A DNA stretch of 64,000 bases. Origin: Sinotaia quadrata. Its lineage: Eukaryota; Mollusca; Gastropoda; Architaenioglossa; Viviparidae. Positions 13,901-28,900 of the stretch are shown piece by piece. The DNA lies in assembly GCA_028829895.1 (NCBI GenBank), contig CM054178.1, positions 102,166,058 through 102,230,057 of the forward strand, read 5' to 3'. A program made the position numbers and the translations under genes. The notes beneath the pieces were generated by a model that worked only from the letters and a program-made list of their open reading frames with translations, was not told the DNA's origin and made no database searches. Numbering within the stretch: the stretch's first letter is position 1; each line of letters begins with the position of its first letter.

Positions 13901-16900
13901 ATAGTTCCCCTTAGTTGCAGACACTTGTCAAGTATTCCAGTCAAAACTATTTTACTTAAAAAAGAGATTATAATCACCTGGGGCTTCTGATTACCATATA
14001 TGCTCAAATATTGGTCAAGTCGAGTGGAAGTTGAAACCTAAAATTGAAGGCTGGATCCTAGTCCAAAATTCAGCATCCGAGTATAAGTCAAAGGGCCCAA
14101 ATATTAAATGGGGTGACCCAAAAATGACAAATTGTTTCATTTTCTTTATCAATAATTTGATATAAAATCACCTTATATGTACCTGTAATAAAAACTGAAA
14201 TAAAATGTTAACTGTTTAAAAAAACAATGAACACATTAAAAAAAAATGGATAACTTCCATTCTCTACTTCCAGTTTGTATATATTATTGAAGTGTATGTT
14301 AATATTTCTATGCTCACGAGTGATAATAAAGGCTTTGTTGACAAAGAGCATTAACCTACTGGTAATAATTATACATTAACATTTTATGATTTTTACCTTA
14401 AATTATTATCTGCGGATTTTGCAGCTTGACTATAAGTCGAACTTCAGTATTTATTGTTTCAAAAGATGAAAACATTTTTCAACCAATATTCAAGTATATA
14501 CGGTACTTATCATGATTTATTAATGTGTCTTGATTTATGGTTTGTAACCTTACAGTAAACACCTATGTCATGTCTTACATATCTATCTATAACATAGTAT
14601 ACATCTATAACACACCTTTTAGTATACATCTTAACTCATCTTTAAAGTACACATCTATAACAAATTGTCACGGAAAAGGGGGGATAACCCTATCCAAAAT
14701 GTATTTATATTTCTTAAGGCACTATTACTCCCTTATTATTGGTCACAAGATGCATTGTTTAGTGTCTGTTGAATGAAAGCTAGGTTTTACATGCAGTCAG
14801 TATGTTCAAGAGTGGGTATCCATATACCTTTACATATGCTGATGTATAAATTAAAGTAAATATTGAAATATTCAAAGTTATTGGCTTTCACACTTTACCC
14901 TGCATGCAGAATAAATTTTATCTCACCAAACTATCGTGGTTGTCTGTGTGTGAGACTTGTGTTTTACATCTTACAAGGTGAGTGTGTCGTCCAGCTTGAC
15001 CACTGCTCCCAACACGTGGTGGTGATACAAATCTTTCAGTATACAACTATCTACTTCCATATCTTTCAGTGTATAGCTATGTCATGACTTATTATATATA
15101 TCTATGGCATGAATTTCATATATAACCATGACTGCTACGTAGGTCAGTGAAACAAGCACTAACCCCAAGAAGTATTTTAAACAGTATTTTATTGAAAATA
15201 AAAACAAGTGACAGACCTTTTTTAATAAATAAATGTACCCTTATGTGAGAATGTTACATTCAGAAAACATATTAACTCATTTAGATGCATAGTAATATAA
15301 ATGAATCAGCATAATATACTGCCTAGCTGATTTTAGCAACAATATAATCTAGTTTAAAAAAAAAAAGAAATTATAGTAATTTCAACATTTTTAAAAAAGA
15401 GAAAAATGTGATAAAGTTCAATAAAGACAATGTAACAAGGTTTACTGTGGGTGGACATTTTCAAATGAAAATTCATGTTGTTAAGTATCATTAGTCAAAT
15501 CAAGCAGACCAGTCATATTCACCTCGGGCAACTCTTCCTGGACATTTTCGGCTTTCTCAGATTTGGAGCCTTTGGATGCCTTGGAGCCACGTCGATTGGG
15601 TTTTAACTTTTTTTCTGCCTCACGCTACAAAGTGAAAATTATAATATTGGTCTTAATTTCATATTAAGACAATAGAACAATTTAAGGAACATATAGTGAA
15701 TCAAGCACAAAAGATCTTCATAATCATAATCAGGCACATTAGATTCTGAACATTATTTTTTTTATGCCAAAATATATATCAGTACATATTTAGCATAATA
15801 ATGATAAAATAATTCTTTTCATGGATGTAAGATAGTGACACTAGTATTCTCAAACACACACACACACACACACACATACTCATGCATACACAACTCGCTC
15901 AAATTTAGCAAGACAAGTAGTGATGACATTTTAAAACATCTCTCTTGTACCTGTATACTTTCAAATATCAACAATCCTTTTTAAAACACACCTAGTTCTT
16001 TGCTGTGATATGATTTCAGCAAAAAAGTAGTAAACAAAGACTTAATTGCAATTCATAAAAGTTTATAACTGATATAACTAAGTTAGCAATAATCTACCCC
16101 CATTTCAGATTTGTAAACATTTACACTTAGCTTGTTTGAGTTGCTTAAGAATTTTACAATTTGATAAAACTATTTCAACCAAATGATCAAATGAATGTAA
16201 CCGATTTAAATCAATATTTTCCCTAGCACATGTTCTGACAGCAAGCTCTCTGGGTTGCAGCAAATGCATGCATAGTACTGTTACATCACTAAGATAAAAG
16301 AAAGGCACTAAATTCTTATGGAGCATATCATCACTTAAATGAGAAAAAAGAAAAAGAGTCTTAAAAATTATCAACAGGAAGGAGATAGAAAAATGCTCCA
16401 AAATTAGTGCCATGAGGACCATAATACTCATCAAATACTCTAAAATCAGCACATTAAAGGCCATAATTATATCATAATATATAATTAGCACATTGATGGT
16501 TAAAACTCTCACCAAATGCTAATACTTCTCAGCACATACTATACAGTAATAATGAAGGCCATAATTTTCACATGCTGTAAAATCAGTAAGCTAAAGCCAT
16601 ATTTCTTACCAAAAGCTCTAAAATCAGTGTACCAAAGCCAAATGCTCTAAAACCAGTGTACTAAAGCCAAATGCTCTAAAATCAGTGTACTAAAGCCAAA
16701 TGCTCTGAAACCAGTGTACTAAAAGCCATGCTTTAAAACCAGTGTACTAAAAGCCAAATGCTCTAAAATCAGTGCACTGAAGGTCATCTACCTTGTTAGC
16801 CTGCTGCTTTTCCCACTTCTCCATCTGATCTTTGTAGAGGAGCATTTTTCGAGCGTATTCCTCAGCATGTTCATCAGCAGCTTCCTCCAGTTCTTCTTCA

Positions 16901-19900
16901 ACATCTAGTTGCCATGTCTGCTGGTCTTGTTCTTTGTTGACTTCTTCCCTAATGAAAAACATGACCCAGTCCCCACCCCCATCAAATTTAAAATGATAGC
17001 TAGATTCTTCTCCCCTACAAAAGTTTTCTTGAATATCTGTCAAGAATTATCCTTGCAGTATATAAAACTTAATGTTTTACATAAAGTTGTAAAATTGTAA
17101 AATTCTACAATTAAAATTTAGATCTACCAAATTAAATGAAGTTTAAACAGATTAGACATGAAGATGAACGTTATTAATAGTCATCAAGTAATATGATCTT
17201 GGAATGATTGCTTTCAGTCACAGCAGGAATGCGGGGCACACTATTCAAAACAAAAAAAAACATCTCAAGGAGAAAAACAGGAATGTGGGCACACTGTTCA
17301 AACAAGACATACACCTTGAAAAGAACAAGAATGTGGGCACACTATTCGAACAAAAGACACACCCTCAAGGAGAACAAAAGGACTGTGGGCACACTATTCA
17401 AACAAAAGATACACCCTCAAGGATAACAAGAGGAGTGTGGGCACACTATTAAAAAAAAAGACACACACACACACCTCAAACAGAACAGGAATGTGGGCAC
17501 ACTATTCAAACAAGACATACACCTCAAGAACAACAGGAATGTGGGCACACTATTCAAACTAAAGACACATACACCTCAAGAACAACAGGAACGTGGGCAC
17601 ACAATTCAAACAAAAGACATACACCTCAAGGAGAACAACAGGAATGTAGGCATACTATTCAAACTAAAGACATACCCTCAAGGAACAACATGAATGTGGG
17701 CACACTATTCAAACAAAAGACATGTACACCTCAAGAACAACATGAATGTGGGCACACAATTCAAACAAGAGACACACACCTCAAGGAAAACAACAGGAAT
17801 GTGGGCACACTATTCAAACAAAAGACATACATCTCAAGGAGAACAACAGGAATGTGGGCACATGATTCAAACAAAGACACATACACCTCAAGAACAACAG
17901 GAATGTGGGCACACAATTCAAACAAGAGACATATACAACTCAAGGAGAACAACAGGAATGTGGGCACACAATTCAAACAAAAGACACATACACCTCAAGA
18001 ACAACAGGAATGTGGGCACATAATTCAAACAAGAGACATAAACACTCAAGGAGAACAACATGAATGTGGGCACACTATTCAAACAAAATATGCATACACC
18101 TCAAAGAGAACAGGAATGTGGGCACACAATTCAAACAAAAGACACCTACACCTCAAGGAGAACAATAGGAATGTAGGCACACTATTCAAACATAAGTTAC
18201 GTACACCTCAAGGAGAACAACAGAAATGTGGGGACACTATTTAAACAAAAAAAACACCCTCAAGGAGAACAAGAGGAGTATTGGCACACTATTCAAATAA
18301 AAGACACATACACCTCAAGGAGAACAACAAGAATGTGGGCACATTAATCAAACAAAAGACATGTACACCTCACCTCAAGAACAACAGCAATGTGGGCACA
18401 CTATTCAAACAAAAGATGCATACATCTCAAGGAGAACAACAAGAATGCGGGCACATTATTCAAGCAAAAGACACAAATACACATCAAGGAGAACAACAGA
18501 ATATACAGGAGACAAGAACAACAAAAAGAATAGAAAAAACTCGGAAGTCCAATTGGAATATCTTGAAAAGAGTTGTTTCAAGGCCTAAATTTCTAAAAGT
18601 AATATTTTTATTATATCGACTAACTAAAGGGCAAAAGGTTAATAAAAAATAAGAGACTTACTTTATAATCTGCAGCTTAAGGGGAGTGTTTGTGCAATGT
18701 TGCTGTTCTCTCACACTCCGGATTTCTTTCCAAGTGCGAATGATATTTTTGAGCAAAGTACGATCCATCTGCCCTTCACGATCTCGTAACAAACGTGTCT
18801 GCCTGAAAAGTGAAATTCTTTACATATCAACTAAAAACAAAATCAAAATGTTTCCAAGTATTTGAATATATTCTGAAATAGCTCTGCCCTAAAGTGTATT
18901 AAAAAAGCACTGCTCTGGTGCATCAACACTTCTTCCACTACACACTATGCACTTTTGAGAAATAAAGCTAAACTCTGAAACTAACTGATAATTATCTAGA
19001 CATATAATAACATAATTTACTTCCACCTTAATATATATATCAAATGAAAATTAAACTGAAATGAAAACAAATACAAGGCAAAAGGAGTCAGAAGTTTGTC
19101 TTAGCACAAACATTCATTTGGAGTAGGTGATTGGAGTGGCTAGGAGGTAGAAAAAAGCTTGATAAATAAAAACCATATTACTCTTCATTTAACAATCAAT
19201 GCTTTGTTGCAACATTTAAAGACTAAAACCCAAGATAATGCATGCTTACATGACTTATTTCAAGCAAAATCACGTCAATTTAAAAACCTGAAACAACTCA
19301 GACAAAATATTTGCCAAACTTAGTTGACCCTTTTATCCTCTCTCCAAAAGAGAAAAGTTTACAAGACTAGCACCAGGTTTTATTAGTTTACTATACTATT
19401 TCAACTTTAAAACAATCAAAACACAGCAACAAAGATATGAATGTCAAGGTAAGGTTTTGTCAAGTAAATTTTTGGCAATGATTGCTGTAGTTTAGAAATG
19501 AGTTGCTAAAAAACACTGAGAAATTGCTAAAAATACAGCCACTACAATTATTCACTTTAACAAACATTTTCAGAAGAAATATTTTACTTTAGTTGACAAG
19601 TTTTAGAACCATGCATAATCCCTCTGCTGCTCATTAACAGTACATTTCTGTTAGTGAATGTGAATTATTGTTACAAGTCTCAACAATGTTCAAGGCAGCT
19701 TGACTTTGCATAAATTGGTCTCATATACTTAATGTATGACATAAATGTTCTAAAGAATTTAATGACAAAAATGTGAAGAATTCAAAATTTGCATTCAACA
19801 ACACAAACAATAGCAAACTGACCTTATTTGAAACTTGTAGTCTTGGAGTCTTTTCTCATAATTTGTACGATCCACCACACTCATATCTCCCTAAAGTGAT

Positions 19901-22900
19901 AAAGTTTTATAAATTACATTACTATCAATATTATCATTATGAAAAGAAAAAGGAGGAAAATCATTGTTATAACTATTCACAGTATTTTGGGCAGGTTCTT
20001 TCTTGGAAACATTTATTGAAGTCATGCAAATATTCATTTCTTCATGAGCACTTTTACAGTTTTCAATGAGTTAGTCAGCATGCCAGAGCAAGTCACAAAG
20101 GCATAACTATCAAATGAAATTAAATTTACAGGGAGAGGTTACAATACTGGCTTCTGTTTTGCCTCCCCTTGGGGTGCTGTGTGCATCCCCATGAAAATCA
20201 GTGATAAGTTTAGTTTTGAATGCTATGGGTGGAAAACACCCACACTGTGGACAGTTGGTTGTAAAGTAGAAATTGACAAGTCCTGTTTGAATGTCATGGT
20301 TTAAAACATCAAGCTGATCTTTTCTGCACTGGGGAAATAAGTTTTCAGAGCAATACTGAATAAGACTATGACATTTCTATGAATTAGCTTGTAAGTGAGT
20401 TATTTCTACTCCTTGTGCATCAAATTAAAATAGAGAGAAATTTGTTTTTGAATTGTGTTAAATATGTGAATATTCAATTACAAAGTAAATTTGCCTATTT
20501 CTAAACACCCCCCACCAGAGATCCATTAAAAGAGTTTTCTAACAAAATGTTAGATTTTTCAAGATTTTTCCCAGTGCTGCTCTTTCTTTTTCTTTCTTTT
20601 TGTTTTTTGCTTAGTATGCTTTGGGTTGCTGTGTTTATTCAGGTCAGACAATGTGAAATTTTAAATTTTTATCAAATCTTGAATTAGACATAATTTTTAA
20701 TCTAGATATATAGACTCCTTATGAGGATTCTTAAAAATATATTTACAATTATTTTCACTACAATGGTAATTTATTTATAAATATAATATTCCTTCAAATG
20801 TTCTTGCTTAATTTATGGAGATTTCCTATACATATTATTCTGATGCATCTGGTGATAAAAGATAAAAATGATTTAAAAAATTAATATAAATAAATAAGAA
20901 CAGACATGGTTCTACTTCATTAAACTACAAAAAGAATACTTTACCTTGTGTGCAAGAATATACTGTTGAAGATGGAGAGCTGATGCTTTCAAAGCATGAA
21001 GCTATGAAAGAAAAAAAGGAAAAAAAAGTACTTCAGTTTCTTGAACTATTTAAAAATAGTTGTGCTTTATTTTCTATTTTAGAACAGTATTCCTGCCTGA
21101 CAAATAACCTCAAAACCTTCAACCCTAAGAGAAGAAATTAAATGTAGTAATGGCATTATGTCAAACATTTCTTGCTTCAAACTAATAAAGATAGAAGTTG
21201 TTAAAGTTACGACTGTTGTTTCTAAATGCAGGGAAAGTATCTGCACTGTATAAACACACATGCATGTGACACAAAGCATATGGTACAGCTGCACATTCAC
21301 TCAAGAGTCTATCACTACTAAGGTACACCCAGTCATGATGTCTACAATCGTCACCTTGTCAGCCATAAACTGGGTCATGTTTTTATTGTGCCGGACAGTG
21401 TACTGGGCATAGAGCTGGCTAAGACGTGTGCTCAAAACGTGTTCTCGACTGAAGAGATGGTGGTGAGTAAATGTCACAGAGTTAACGTCAACATCCAGCT
21501 GATAGTCACCGGACCCATCAATCATGCCATCAATGTATCGGCTGTCAAATTCTTGCATTACAGCCTGTCAATGCAATGTCATATCATTTATTACTGCTGG
21601 TGTAACAAATAAGAAATTTGAAAACAGTCTGTCTCATGCTTCAAAACCTGAATTAATAAGAAATAGATTAAGTATCAAAGCAAAAGCATAAAAGCACTTC
21701 TGTTAAAGACAAATATAAAAACTGTAAAATATAAGACAATATCTTTTTACAAAATACTGGTTCAAAATTAGTGGCTTCACATTTCAATCAAATTATATAA
21801 ATGTGGTTCATGTCTTTTCTATTTAAATCCAGGCTTATAGACTAAACATTGGCAAGGGACATTTCACCTCACATGAGAATCTGAAAGGTTTGATAACAAA
21901 TGTTGACTTTATGAATTAATTAGGTAATGCCATTTATACAATATTAACTTGGACATGGTCTAGCAGCAATAACTAATGTATAATTTCTGTAAATTAACCT
22001 GGCAATGGTAAAGTTTCAATAAATAATGTAAAACATGTGTATGGTTCTGCCATTTATAAAATATTAACCTGGTCAAATTTCAATAAATAATGTAAAACAT
22101 GTGTAAGGTTCTGACATTTATAAAATATTAACCTGGTCAAGTTTCAATAAATAATGTAAAACGTGTAAGGTTCTGACATTTATAAAATATTAACCTGGTC
22201 AAATTTCAATAAATAATGTAAAACATGTATAAGGTTCTGCCATTTATAAATTATTAACCTGGTCACATTTCAATAATGTAAAACATGTTTAAGGTTCTGT
22301 CATTTATAAAATATTAATCTGGTAAAGTTCCATTCAATAAACAATGTAAAACATGTGTAAGGTTCTGCCATTTATAAAATATTAACCTGGTCAAATTTCA
22401 ATAAATAATGTAAAACATGTGTAAGGTTCTGCCATTTATAAATTATTAACTTGGTCACATTTCAATAATGTAAAACATGTTTAAGGTTCTGTCATTTATA
22501 AAATATTAATCTGGTAAAGTTCCATTCAATAAACAATGTAAAACATGTGTAAGGTTCTGCCATTTATAAAATATTAACCTGGTCAAGTTTCAATAAACAA
22601 TGTAAAATCATGTGTAAGGTTCTGCTATTTATAAAATATTAACCTGGTCAAGTTTCAATAAACAATGTAAAACATGTGTAAGTTTCTGCCATTTATAAAG
22701 TATTAACCTGGTCAAGTTTCAATAAATAATGTAAAACATGTATAAGGTTCTGCCATTTATAAAGTATTAACCTGGTCAAGTTTCAACAAACAAAGTAAAA
22801 TGTTTGTTAAGGTTATGCTATTTGTAAAATAATCAATATTCAGTTGCTGTACTTTATTAAAGTTGAAGCAGATATGGAAAACATAAATATTTACTCACAA

Positions 22901-25900
22901 TAAAATGTTGCAATAAAATAAGGCTCCAGACCATCTTGCTTATTCTGACTTCAAGAGACTAATGGATAGTCAACATTTTACATAAGCGGGTAAACTACAA
23001 GACAATGCTGAAAAAAAAAATAAATGTATGCTAAGTGCTATAAAACAGTACTATAAACTTTTCAGAAAAGCTCAAAGTCATAGGATGTTGCTATTATTGA
23101 AGCAACTATTTCAGGATCACATTTCCAGAGACATAGGATCTCAATAACAATATTCATATAAATCTTCTATAATGGTCACCTTTTTGAAAACAGTTTCCAG
23201 ATAGGGTTCTGATTCTTCTGGCATTGGTGGCCTTGAAGGACTTGGTCTGAGTGGATCTGGGAGAAAGATCAGCTGCCCATCCTCACCAAACCATTTTCTT
23301 CCCTGTTTTAGTACAAGTTCAAAAGTAGACATACATGTCATCAACATTTTAACTGTTAACCCCTCACTTTTTTTTCCCGATAACTTCTTTACCTCACAGA
23401 AACTCCAATAGACTTTTCATCATTTAATGTTCTCTGTCTTGGTTTGCTGCTGTGAGGATTTCCTCTTCTCAACTTATTCTGAAGAGGGCATTGTACTTGT
23501 TATAGTACATGTGAAGGTGGCTTGTTCTTTAAATTGCAGGGGTGACTGTGTTTTTATCAGTTTATTTGTTTCGTGGTTTTTTTAAAGTCACTACCTAAAA
23601 TGTTTTAAAGGTGTATTGTGTTTGTTTCTGTAAGGAAACTGATGAGTGCTGTTAGAATTATTTTTTCTGTTTGTGGGTGTGGATAAAGTAGGATTGAGTG
23701 GAGAATGGGATTTTTAAATGATTTGTTGTGTCAATTGTTTTTTCTTTCTTCATTGTATACAATGTATAGTGGACAGTGCAATAGGAAGTGTTCTATAGTG
23801 TTTTCTATTCTACATTGATTGCATGTTTTTGTTTGTCCTGAAATCTTGTGTATTAGAAGTGTTGAATTTAGTCTTAATCTGAAAAAAGGTTTTGTTGTGT
23901 AAGTTGCTTTGTGAGTTAGGCAGTCTTGGCAAATTTTTCATTTTATAAATCTGTTTAATTTGTGTATGCATTTCTAAATTATATATGGGAGTGTCTGGCT
24001 GTCTGCCATGTTTTGTGCCATATTTTGCCCCTTCATCTGCTGTTTCATTTCCTGATATATTCTTGTGCTTGGTATCCATAGTAATGTGATTTTAATGTTT
24101 TGTTTATCTAGTTTCTTAATGTAGTTTCTTATTTTGTTTGTGATGTATGTTCTAGAAATCATGTTTGTGTTGCTTAATGTCTGCAATGAAGATGAGTCAG
24201 TTGGTATTAGTACGTTTTTATTTAACACCACACTATCCTTATGACATATTTATATCTAAAAAGAAATCCTGCTACTTTAAAAATTTCGTTTAAATAAAAC
24301 TTTCTAATGCAATTTTAATTAAAATTTTAAAAATTAAAAAATATAATTTCTTATATTTAAATTACAAATTCACCCCATATTTTAAATTTAAAAAAGCAAA
24401 CAACTAAATTAATGACTAGAAATTAAACATGTTTGAAGTACCTGGTAGTGAAAGGGTTAATGTCATATATACTATAGAATTTTGTTATATCATTCACTAC
24501 TTTCTTAAATAATGGTCATGTTCACATTAAATGGAGTGATTTATACTTGAAATATGACTGCTAAATTCATCCTCAATCTTGAAAGAATAATTTTGTTCTC
24601 AAATTTAATTTAATTTAATTTCAATTTATTTAATTCCTTATTCTGATATTTTCTTCTAGATCATTCCTTATAATGATATTCAGATGAATAATAAATTAAG
24701 GAAAACTGACTGAATGCTTGTAATCACATTTATGTCCATTATAATGGTAGCCTTTTAGCAGAGGCACAATTACATAAACCTTTACAAATAAACATCTGCT
24801 TTTGGAAAGTAATCTTATTATATCATAATTAATAATAACTAAAAATTGCTTTGCAGTAATTTTTGTATTGAATGAAAGTAGTACAGAAAACCCCAAATAT
24901 TTCAATATGGCAAATTTTAACAAAGCTGACATCAACATCGCCGAAACAAATCACTTTAATAGCTGAATTTATGTATGTCACAATAAAAAATAAAAATAAC
25001 CATCACATCCAGATTTGTAAGAAACAGAAATAAGAAGAATAACTTGTTCATCTCAAGCTAATGGTTAAAAAAAAAGCAGACCAATGGGATCCCCACAGGA
25101 GCTAAGTGGACAGCAATGGAGACCATATCTACCCACCTTGGAAGGTTCTCGCAGCAATCGGTTTTCCATTTTGTTTTTGTTGCTGGTGGTAACTGGAGGA
25201 CGCACACCAACATAGAAACCTTCATCTTCTAGAAAACGTGGCTTCACTGGTTGTTCTACTTTTTCCTCTAAGGGCACTGAAGCATCAACAAAATTCCAAG
25301 ACAAATCAATGAACTTAAAAGTAAATTTTTTTCTGTTCTATTAGATAGCTAGTTTACAGTTTTTTCTTTTGCTGACATGTTAATGTGATACTGACTATTT
25401 TTTTCTATGAATATGGCCTCATGTGGGGCATATAATGGCTGCAAAAGTGCATTGTCAAAGAGTTTTGACTTCCTCCAGATATGTGGTATGTAATGGCTGC
25501 AAAAGTGTGTTTCTGATGAAGTTCCAAATCTTGATAAAAGAAGCTGGTGCATAAAAACAGAGGTATGGTATTGTTTTTTTTAAACTTCAGTGCTTCATTT
25601 TTAATGGCAATGAGGTGCCGAAAAAATAAAATAAAACTGGACATACTGCTTCTCAAAAACAACAATACTTTGGGCCATGAAACACAGACACAATTGAATA
25701 CAAAACATAGATTGTTTCTTTTGTTTTTTTTGTAATTGGCAATAGGAACAATATCATATCCTGCATGGCAATAAAACTTCAATATAGTTAAATACCAAGA
25801 TTATTTTCACCCACCATACAACAGATAAGCATCCAGGAGTAGGAAATGCAGTCTCCTTAAAACAGGTTTGCAGGGCTGAAGAGCTTCATGAAAGGGACAT

Positions 25901-28900
25901 CAGTTTGAAACTACTCATTTATCTAACTTTTATCATGGAGTAAATTTCATTAGTACTATTCTTACTCCAGTAAGCTCAAGACATACTGCCTGCTAGAGCT
26001 GTGCAATTTTGCAATATTTCTGAAGTGTGCCAGCTTTCTTGTATTTTACTGCTGATTTTGTTCTTTCCTGACATTCTTTTGTCTGTAATCAAACTTAAGG
26101 TGAATATTCTTACTTTTGTCTGTCATCAAACTTAAGGTGAATATTCTTACTTTTGTCTGTCATCAAACTTAAGGTGAATATTCTTACTTTTGTCTGTCAT
26201 CAAACTTAAGATGAATATTCTTACTTTTGGCTTGCTAAAGCTCTTGTAGGTTTTTTCTTTAGCTGACTATCATTTCTATGAAGTTGGCACCATCAAAGAA
26301 TGTTTCAACTCCCACCCCAAGCGTTGCATGTAATGTCTGCAAGAGTGAACAGCAATGTGTGTTTCACGAATGAAGGTCCCAAAGTTCTGATGGAAAGGCT
26401 AGTACATATACATAAAAAAAAAATGACTATGTTTGTGCCTAGCATTAGCAAGCATTCTCGCATCACCTTTTCTCAACCTGACTGCATATGCAGTAAAAGA
26501 ACTGTCAGTCAACCTTAATAGCATGCTTGCACAGGTTTTCCCTCTGGCTAAGATCCTGGTAATGCAGACAATCAGTAGGCACCATTTTCATTATGACAGC
26601 TCCATTCAAGCAGTGAAGATGTGGATAACATTGTTGGTAGAAAATGTACAGAAGCTTCATTCAAGAAGTGGAAGACATGGATAAGGATGTTGGTAGGACA
26701 TATGCTGAAGGTTCTGAGGAAACTGACAGTCAATCAGACCAGATCTGCCTAACAGTCCTGTTTTCCAGTCTTCAACTTGAATATGGGATTGCTAGCTAAA
26801 CACTTTATCTTGTCAAATCACACCATGAAGGAAGTTGTTCAATGATTTGGAAGTGGCACATATCACAGCCAGAGATTCACTTGAAAAAGAATTACGTCTA
26901 TGATTGCTGACACTTTTGATGCTTCAAGTTAGATACATAAAGCATGAAAAAAAAAATGTCTCTGTTTTCCAGGCAGAAAAATTGGAAATATTTCTGAATT
27001 ATCTTATTTTAGTCACTTCAAACTCTTGAAAAGAGGGATTTGCAACTTTATTTTTTAAAACCATTTTTCTTCACAGCCTTGATCTCTAGATACAGAACTT
27101 GCAAAATTCATATTTTTTCTGCAGATTCCACAAATAGTACTATTTTTAGCAAAAGATCAATTACACTAGAATTGGATCTATTTTTCCTGGCAAAAAAACC
27201 AGATCCCTGAGAAGTCAGTCATTATCTCCCCTTTGTAAGTCATTGAAAATTACTTTCTCTGGCAAAATAAATCCTAAATTAGATTTTGAACTTTTAGCAG
27301 TTTTGAATATGCCAACCATTTCTGTTCATTCTGATGTAAAAATCATGTGCCTAATGCTAAAAGTGAGAGAGTTACATAAGCTTCAAGTTACCATAACAGT
27401 GGAAGTAGCATTGTGCACAGTCACTTACACTTTACATAAGTAGCATTGAGAACAGTCACTTACACTTTACATAAGTAGCATTGAGAACAGTCACTTACAT
27501 TTTACTTACATAAGCTTCAAGTTACAATGACAGTGGAAATAGCATTGTGAACAGTCACTTGGACTTTTCTTACATAAGTTTAAGTTACCTAGCATTGTGA
27601 ACAGTCACTTACACTTTAATTACATAAGTTTCAAGTTACAATGACAGTGAAAGTAGCATTGTGCACAGCCAATTATAATTTACTTACATAAGCTTCAAGT
27701 TACCATAGCATTGTGCACAGCCACTTATACTTTACTTACATAAACTTTAAGTTACCATAGCATTGTGCACAGCCAATTATACTTTACTTACATAAGCTTT
27801 AAGTTACCATAGCATTGTGCACAGCCAATTATACTTTACTTACATAAGCTTCAAGTTACCATAGCATTGTGCACAGCCAATTATACTTTACTTACATAAG
27901 CTTCAAGTTACCATAGCATTGTGCACAGTCAATTATACTTTGCTTTTCAAGTCACCATAACAAAGGAAGTAGCATGATGCACATTTCACTTACACTATAC
28001 TTACATGCCTTCTTTTCAGGGATGAAAAGCATTTTTTTCTCTGCTTCCTGTAGCTTCTCTGGAGTAACCATCTCCACCCGACGTATTGCTGTTAGCCCGT
28101 ATCCTTCCTCATCATAGTCAGTGTCTTCTAATAGGGGCTGCTTGTCTGTAAAATCAGATTTCCCCCAACCCCATCCCAGAAATATATTGTTTTTTTGTTA
28201 TAATGCAATCATGTGCAAAGCTCTATCTTAGAGAAATGTATGTGCCACAAACATTTTACATTTAGATGGAAGTTTGTTTCTTACTCATACTGAAGAACAG
28301 CTGGGAGTGATCTAAAATTACAACTATTTAGCAATAATTTGAGATATCATAAGTGTTAGAGTAAGAGTTATTTCTCTTGTTAGTGAGTCAAAACAACAAT
28401 TCACATTATAAACTGTTGGCCCTAAGTGGATTTGAAATTTAAATGGTATGTTATTTTACTTAGTAGTTGACCAAATAATATTTAAGAAAATCTGATAATA
28501 ATGAGTCTGAAATTTAAACAAGCCTGAAAGTAAATGTGTCATGACTGAAAATTGAAGCTTAAAATAAAAAGAGATGTTTGTAAAAAAAAAAGCAAACCAC
28601 TGTGATTGAAAAATGACCAAACTTCCTTCGATATGACAAGTCTAAAAAGACAAAAGCTGAACAACATTTTGGAATAAAAAGTAATAATCTAAGGCATGGC
28701 ATATTTGAAGTAAAATATTACCTTCAGCTTTTGCAGTGTCCTCAGTCTCGTCCTTTTTTTCTTCACCCTGAAAATGAAGGAATTATTCTCTCCCACACAT
28801 TTTGCAAGGCACTTCCTTGAACAAAATTACTTGTGGAAAGCGTATCATAAAGAGTAATGTCATATTTATGACTAAACTTTCAAACTTGCACCACACATCA

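Noticed and set aside
17204..18588. Several overlapping open frames of 70-184 codons
   Set aside because: All are translations of the 52-bp minisatellite.
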